The notes below the pieces were generated by a model. That model was not told the origin of the DNA and did not search any database. It was given only the letters and a program-made list of their open reading frames with translations. This document shows, piece after piece, positions 23,761 to 28,293 of a stretch of DNA of 28,293 bases. The DNA comes from JAEUMW01 sp039807745 (lineage in GTDB: Bacteria; Pseudomonadota; Gammaproteobacteria; Burkholderiales; JAEUMW01): the NCBI GenBank assembly GCA_039807745.1, contig JBDHRV010000032.1, forward strand, positions 1-28,293, given 5' to 3'. Each line of letters starts with the position of its first letter. Within the stretch, counting starts at the first letter, position 1. The translations under genes were made by a program, and so were the position numbers.

Positions 23761-25923
23761 TCATGCCTTGAGATACTCGTGGCGTCCCGCCAACCAACGC
23801 GCAAGGTGCCGCTCCACCGCCTCCGGGTGCTGCCGCATCAGTTCCGCTGCCGCATGCCGCGCGAGTTCGACCAGGTCGACATCGGCGTTCACGTCGGCGA
23901 AGCGCAGCATCGGCGTCCCGCTCTGGCGCGCACCGAGGAACTCGCCGGGTCCGCGCAGCGCGAGATCGCGGCGTGCAATCTCGAAGCCGTCGACCTGCTC
24001 GTAGATGATCTTCATCCGCTCGCGCGCCAGGCTCGACAAAGGCGTCTGGTAGAGCAGGATGCACACGCCGGCGCCCGTGCCACGGCCGACACGCCCGCGC
24101 AGCTGATGCAGCTGCGCGAGCCCCATGCGCTCGGCGTGCTCGATCACCATGAGCGTCGCGTTCGGCACGTCCACACCCACCTCGATGACCGTCGTCGCGA
24201 CCAGGAGCTGCACCTCGTTGCGCTGGAACGCCGCCATCACCGCCGCCTTCTCGGCGCCTGGCAGCCGGCCGTGGACGAGCCCGACCTCGAGCTCGGGAAA
24301 CGCCTCCCGCACCCAGTCGAAGGTTTCGATCGCGGTCTTCAGCTGAAGCGCCTCCGACTGCTCGATCAGGGGGCAGACCCAGTAGGCCTGCCGGCCCGCG
24401 ATGCACGCATCGCGCACGCGGCGCACCACGTCGTCGCGCCGACGCTCGGCGAAGAGCTTGGTCACCACCGGGGTCCGGCCGGGCGGCAGCTCGTCGATCA
24501 CCGAGACGTCGAGGTCGGCGTAGTAGCTCATCGCCAGCGTGCGCGGGATCGGCGTCGCGCTCATCATGAGCTGGTGCGGCTGCAAGTCTGCGTTGCGCTC
24601 GCCCTTCTTACGCAGGTCAAGCCGCTGCTGCACACCGAAGCGATGCTGCTCGTCGACGATTGCGAGTCCGAGCCGGGCGAAGGAGACGTCCGCCTGAAAG
24701 AGTGCGTGCGTGCCGACCACCATCTTGCAGTCTCCGCCCTCGATCGCGGCCATTGCTGCGCGACGGGGACCCGCCTTGAGACTGCCGGCGAGCCAGACCA
24801 CCTCGACCCCGAGCGGATCCAGCCACTCCGCGAACTTTCGGCAGTGCTGCTCGGCGAGGATCTCGGTCGGCGCCATCACCGCCACCTGAAAACCGTTCTC
24901 GATCGCCTGCAGCGCCGCGATCGCCGCGACGATGGTCTTGCCGCTGCCGACATCACCCTGCAGCAGGCGCTGCATCGGCACGGGTTGCGCCAGATCGCGC
25001 GCGAGGTCGTCGACGGCGCGGCGCTGCGCGCCCGTGAGCGCGAAGGGCAGCGCGGCGATCAATTGCGCGGCAAGTTGCCCGCGCGGCGGCAGCGGCGGCG
25101 CACGCAGCTGGCTGCGCCGCGCGCGCAGGCGGCGCAGCGAAAGCTGCTGCGCCAGCAGCTCGTCGAACTTGATCCGCCGCCATGCCGGATGAGTGCGCGA
25201 CTCGATGGCGGCCTGGGAGGTCGCCGGTGGCGGGCTGTGCAGCAACTGCACCGCAGCCGCGAACGGCACCAGCGCGAGCTTCACGCGCAGCGCATCGGGC
25301 AGGGTGTCGGAGAGGTCGCAAGCGGCGAGGCTCGCGCCCACCACGCGCCGCAGCGCGTCCTGCGACACGCCGGCGGTCGTGGGGTACACCGGGGTCAAGC
25401 CGGTGGGCAGCGGTGCGCCCTCTGCCACGACGCGACAGCGCGGGTGGATCATTTCGGCGCCGAACAAGCCGTGGCGAATCTCGCCGAAACAGCGCACCCG
25501 CGTGCCTGCCGCCAACTGCTTCACCTGGCTCGGATAGAAGTTGAGAAACCGCAGGCACACCACCCCGGTCGCATCCCGCATCCGCGAGACGAGCTGGCGG
25601 CGCGGGCGGTACACGATCTCGGTCGCGACGATTTCCCCCTCCACCACTACCGGCAGGCCCTCGCGCGCCTGGCCGATCGGCTGGATCTTCGTCTCGTCGT
25701 CGTAGCGCAGCGGCAGGTGCAGCAGGGCGTCCGCGAGGGACTGGATGCCGAGCTGGCGAAGACGCGAGCGAATCGCGGGTGCGACGCCCGGCAAGGCATC
25801 GTCCGTCGCCGCTGCCGAGGCCGGGGTCGTCTCGGGTGCGGGCGCTGGGCGACGCCGCTTGGGCGGCTTGGCGCGCGAAGCACGCACGAGGAATCTCCGG
25901 CGGGGTGCAGGACAGACGTTCAT
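23761..25923 (-). CDS. recG: ATP-dependent DNA helicase RecG
   Basis: A 720-residue branch-migration helicase that remodels stalled forks and Holliday junctions. It shows the N-terminal wedge/OB region, Walker A GDVGSGKT, the MAPTEILAEQH motif, the DEQHRFGVQQR Walker B variant, MSATPIPRTLAMS, and the C-terminal VATTVIEVGVDVPNATLMVIE and HQLRGRVGRG motifs. The ATG at 25923 is chosen; the frame opens at 25968. The first 45 residues are a basic, Pro/Ala-rich extension relative to the E. coli protein, so a later start is possible. It is divergent from kup over 132 bp. Confidence 0.97.
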   Translation of the reverse strand: MNVCPAPRRRFLVRASRAKPPKRRRPAPAPETTPASAAATDDALPGVAPAIRSRLRQLGIQSLADALLHLPLRYDDETKIQPIGQAREGLPVVVEGEIVATEIVYRPRRQLVSRMRDATGVVCLRFLNFYPSQVKQLAAGTRVRCFGEIRHGLFGAEMIHPRCRVVAEGAPLPTGLTPVYPTTAGVSQDALRRVVGASLAACDLSDTLPDALRVKLALVPFAAAVQLLHSPPPATSQAAIESRTHPAWRRIKFDELLAQQLSLRRLRARRSQLRAPPLPPRGQLAAQLIAALPFALTGAQRRAVDDLARDLAQPVPMQRLLQGDVGSGKTIVAAIAALQAIENGFQVAVMAPTEILAEQHCRKFAEWLDPLGVEVVWLAGSLKAGPRRAAMAAIEGGDCKMVVGTHALFQADVSFARLGLAIVDEQHRFGVQQRLDLRKKGERNADLQPHQLMMSATPIPRTLAMSYYADLDVSVIDELPPGRTPVVTKLFAERRRDDVVRRVRDACIAGRQAYWVCPLIEQSEALQLKTAIETFDWVREAFPELEVGLVHGRLPGAEKAAVMAAFQRNEVQLLVATTVIEVGVDVPNATLMVIEHAERMGLAQLHQLRGRVGRGTGAGVCILLYQTPLSSLARERMKIIYEQVDGFEIARRDLALRGPGEFLGARQSGTPMLRFADVNADVDLVELARHAAAELMRQHPEAVERHLARWLAGRHEYLKA

Positions 25924-25984
25924 GGTATGCGCAAGGGTCGGCGCCGGACAACCCGGCCAGGGCGGCATGGGCAGCGAGCCCCCG

Positions 25985-25993
25985 TGCTATCAT
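25985..25993 (+). promoter_or_regulatory. Candidate extended -10 element for kup
   Basis: TGCTATCAT matches the extended -10 pattern TGnTATAAT with one mismatch and lies about 62 bp before the kup ATG, in the recG-kup divergent gap. No good -35 box is visible, as expected for extended -10 promoters. Tentative. Confidence 0.3.
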
Positions 25994-26055
25994 CCGCCGC
26001 ACCGCCCGCCGTTGCGCTCCCCCAGCCCCCCGCCACCCTCCGATCGTCCCGGACC

Positions 26056-27960
26056 ATGCACGCCGCAGCGAAGCCGGTTGAAGCGAGTCCTCCCGAGCGT
26101 GCCAGGCAGGCGCTTGCGACCCTCATGCTGGGCGCCATCGGCGTCGTGTACGGCGACATCGGCACGAGTCCGCTCTATACGCTGAAGGAAGCCTTCACCG
26201 GCCACCACAGCGTGGACGTGACCCAGGACAACGTCCTCGGCGTCCTCTCGCTCGTGTTCTGGTCGCTCATGTCCATCGTGACGCTCAAGTACGTGACGAT
26301 CATCATGCGCGCCGACAACCGCGGCGAGGGCGGCATCATGGCGCTCACCGCGCTGGTTTTGCGGGCCACGCGCGATCCGCGGCGGCGCTGGGTGCTGATG
26401 GTGCTCGGACTGTTCGGTGCCGCGCTCTTCTACGGCGACAGCATGATCACGCCCGCGATCTCGGTGTTGTCCGCCATCGAGGGTCTGGAGATCGCGACGC
26501 CCGCGCTGCAGCCTTACGTGGTACCGATCGCCATCGCGGTCCTGATCGCGCTCTTCGCGGTGCAACGGCACGGGACGGCCCGGGTCGGTGCGCTGTTCGG
26601 TCCGATCATGCTGCTCTGGTTTTCCACCCTGGGCGGTCTCGGCATCTGGAACGTGCTGCGTTACCCCGAGGTGCTGAAAGCGGTCAATCCGCTGTACGCC
26701 GTGCAGTTCTTCGCCTTCAACGGCTGGCACGGCTACTTCGCGCTGGGCTCGGTGGTGCTCGCCGTCACGGGTGCCGAAGCGCTCTATGCCGACATGGGCC
26801 ACTTCGGCCGCAATCCCATCCGCTACACCTGGCTCTCGTTCGTCCTGCCGGCTCTGCTCCTCAACTATTTCGGGCAGGGCGCGGTGATCCTGCACGATCC
26901 GACCGCCGTGCGCAGCCCGTTCTATCTCCAGGTGCCGTCGTGGGGGTTGTACCCTCTGCTCGTGCTGGCGACCGCCGCCACCGTGATCGCGTCGCAGGCC
27001 GTCATCTCCGGCGCGTACTCCCTCACGCGGCAGGCGATCCAGCTCGGCTACTGTCCGCGCATGAACGTCATGCAAACCTCCGAACACGAGATCGGACAGG
27101 TCTATCTGCCGTGGATCAACTGGGTGCTGCTCGCCGCGATCATCGCGCTGGTCGTCGGCTTCGGCTCGTCGAGCAATCTCGCCGCCGCGTACGGCATCGC
27201 CGTGACGGCCACCATGGCGATCGATTCGATCCTCGCCTTCGTCGTCATGCGCTTTCTGTGGGGCTGGCACATCGCTTTCGCGCTGCCGCTCGCCGCCGCG
27301 TTCCTGTTCATCGACATCGCCTACTTCACCTCGAACGCGATCAAGATCGTGGAGGGGGGGTGGTTCCCGGTGCTGGTCGGGGTCGTGGTGTTCATCCTGC
27401 TCGCAACCTGGCACAAGGGTCGCGAAATCCTCTTCGATCGCACCCGCCCCGGTGCGATTCCGCTGGAGCCCTTCATACAGAGCATCGCCATCCACCCGCC
27501 GACCCGCGTACCCGGCACCGCGGTGTTTCTCACCACCAGCCAGGAAGGCGTGCCGCACGCGCTGCTGCACAACCTCAACCACAACAAGGTTCTGCACGAG
27601 CGCATCCTGCTGCTCACGGTCGTGACGGAAGAGGTGCCGCGCGTGCCCGACGAGGATCGCGTGGAGATCGAGACCAAGGAAGCGGGATTCCACCGCATGA
27701 AAGTCCGCTACGGATTCAAGGACGAGCCCGACATCCCGCGCGCGCTGGAGCTCGCGGATGCCAAGGGGATCCGGTTTGAGCCGATGGAGACTTCGTACTT
27801 CCTGAGCCGCGAGACGCTGATCCCGACCGTCGCACCGGGCATGGTGATGTGGCGCGAGAAGCTGTTCGTGGCGATGGCGCGCAACTCCGCGAGCGCCACC
27901 GCGTATTTCAAGCTGCCCACCAATCGCGTGGTCGAACTCGGCACGCAGATCGAGATCTGA
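26056..27960 (+). CDS. kup: Low-affinity potassium uptake protein Kup
   Basis: A 634-residue potassium:proton symporter of the KUP/HAK family in the inner membrane. The family signature GDIGTSPLYTLKEAF lies near residue 34, followed by RADNRGEGGIMALTAL, YGDSMITPAISVLSAIEGLE, GAEALYADMGHFG and the FGQGAVILHDP segment. About twelve hydrophobic helices come before a cytoplasmic C-terminal domain from about residue 455. The ATG at 26056 gives the usual short N-terminus before the first helix. The frame is open for a further 2.8 kb upstream, but this is antisense to recG and ubiC. A TPR gene follows 31 bp after the stop. Confidence 0.97.
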   Translation: MHAAAKPVEASPPERARQALATLMLGAIGVVYGDIGTSPLYTLKEAFTGHHSVDVTQDNVLGVLSLVFWSLMSIVTLKYVTIIMRADNRGEGGIMALTALVLRATRDPRRRWVLMVLGLFGAALFYGDSMITPAISVLSAIEGLEIATPALQPYVVPIAIAVLIALFAVQRHGTARVGALFGPIMLLWFSTLGGLGIWNVLRYPEVLKAVNPLYAVQFFAFNGWHGYFALGSVVLAVTGAEALYADMGHFGRNPIRYTWLSFVLPALLLNYFGQGAVILHDPTAVRSPFYLQVPSWGLYPLLVLATAATVIASQAVISGAYSLTRQAIQLGYCPRMNVMQTSEHEIGQVYLPWINWVLLAAIIALVVGFGSSSNLAAAYGIAVTATMAIDSILAFVVMRFLWGWHIAFALPLAAAFLFIDIAYFTSNAIKIVEGGWFPVLVGVVVFILLATWHKGREILFDRTRPGAIPLEPFIQSIAIHPPTRVPGTAVFLTTSQEGVPHALLHNLNHNKVLHERILLLTVVTEEVPRVPDEDRVEIETKEAGFHRMKVRYGFKDEPDIPRALELADAKGIRFEPMETSYFLSRETLIPTVAPGMVMWREKLFVAMARNSASATAYFKLPTNRVVELGTQIEI

Positions 27961-27991
27961 GGTTCGGCACGCACGCCGACGAGGCTTGCCG

Positions 27992-28293
27992 ATGTCCCCG
28001 CCCGACCTGATCGCCCGCTTCGAGCAGATGCTTGCGAGCGGCAAGGACACCGCCATGCTCCGCTTCAGCCTCGGCAACGAGTATCTCAAGCGCGGCGACG
28101 CACAGCGTGCGGCGGATCACCTCGCGCATGCCGTCGAGCTCGACCCGAATTACTCCGCTGCCTGGAAACTGCTCGGCAAGGCGCTCGCCGATGCCGGCCG
28201 CAAGGCCGACGCACTCGCTGCGTACCGGCAGGGCATCACCGTTGCGGAGACCAAGGGTGACAAGCAGGCGGCGAAAGAGATGAGCGTGTTCGC
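27992..28293 (+). CDS. Tetratricopeptide repeat protein, 3' end outside window
   Basis: The first 100 codons of a small TPR protein, cut by the window end. It starts MSPPDLIARFEQMLASGKD, with a GAGG-type site upstream. Two TPR-like units are visible: LRFSLGNEYLKRGDAQRAADHLAHAVELDP and YSAAWKLLGKALADAGRKADALAAYRQGI, then a charged AETKGDKQAAKEM-like end. Family members of this type are about 110-130 residues long, so little is missing. It follows kup by 31 bp on the same strand and may be co-transcribed. Its partner is unknown. Confidence 0.85.
   Translation, partial: MSPPDLIARFEQMLASGKDTAMLRFSLGNEYLKRGDAQRAADHLAHAVELDPNYSAAWKLLGKALADAGRKADALAAYRQGITVAETKGDKQAAKEMSVF

Noticed and set aside
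23275..26055. Very long plus-strand open frame running in the kup frame across ubiC and recG
   Set aside because: It is antisense to genes with unmistakable motifs (RecG, UbiC). Its translation is Arg/His/Leu-rich low-complexity text with no motif, and kup has a standard start at 26056.

Overview
The window is GC-rich and densely coded. It looks like a chromosomal segment of a betaproteobacterium, probably Burkholderiales-like. This is inferred from gene content (ubiC-ubiA-ubiD, CIRCE-controlled groES-groEL, bioA, kup, a senA/senB pair) and from the strong GC bias at third codon positions. No rRNA, tRNA or CRISPR array was seen. Species cannot be assigned by eye.

Left part (1-8832): The left edge holds the 5' end of a selenoneine synthase gene (senA, minus strand), divergent from a complete selenosugar synthase gene (senB). 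A DUF427 gene, a six-TM ABC-type membrane protein without an ATPase domain, a hot-dog thioesterase and an orphan amino-acid-type binding protein follow. Next comes a minus-strand oxidative cluster: an acyl-CoA-dehydrogenase-fold flavoenzyme, a flavin reductase and a nitronate monooxygenase-like protein. It is divergent from an AraC-type regulator that probably controls it. A 100-bp internally deleted copy of the binding-protein gene's 3' end lies between the flavin reductase and nitronate monooxygenase genes and supplies the last codons of the flavin reductase.

Middle (8833-13156): This is the accessory-looking part. One 3.7-kb gene encodes a roughly 1230-residue protein with an N-terminal anchor, about 715 extracytoplasmic residues containing a type-1 periplasmic-binding-like block, and a multi-TM C-terminal half. 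It has no coding partner, is visibly less GC-biased than its surroundings, and is flanked by decayed sequence: a short C-terminal gene remnant on the left and an IS91-type transposase remnant on the right. It is the best candidate here for an undescribed system.

Right part (13157-28293): This is ordinary core genome. It contains a cardiolipin synthase/PLD enzyme; groES-groEL with promoter, CIRCE operator and terminator; an uncharacterised gene; bioA; PBP4-type dacB; a small exported protein; the ubiquinone operon ubiC-ubiA-ubiD (first three dedicated ring steps); recG; kup; and the start of a TPR protein cut by the window end. Long open frames antisense to groEL and recG reflect GC-rich codon usage, not genes.
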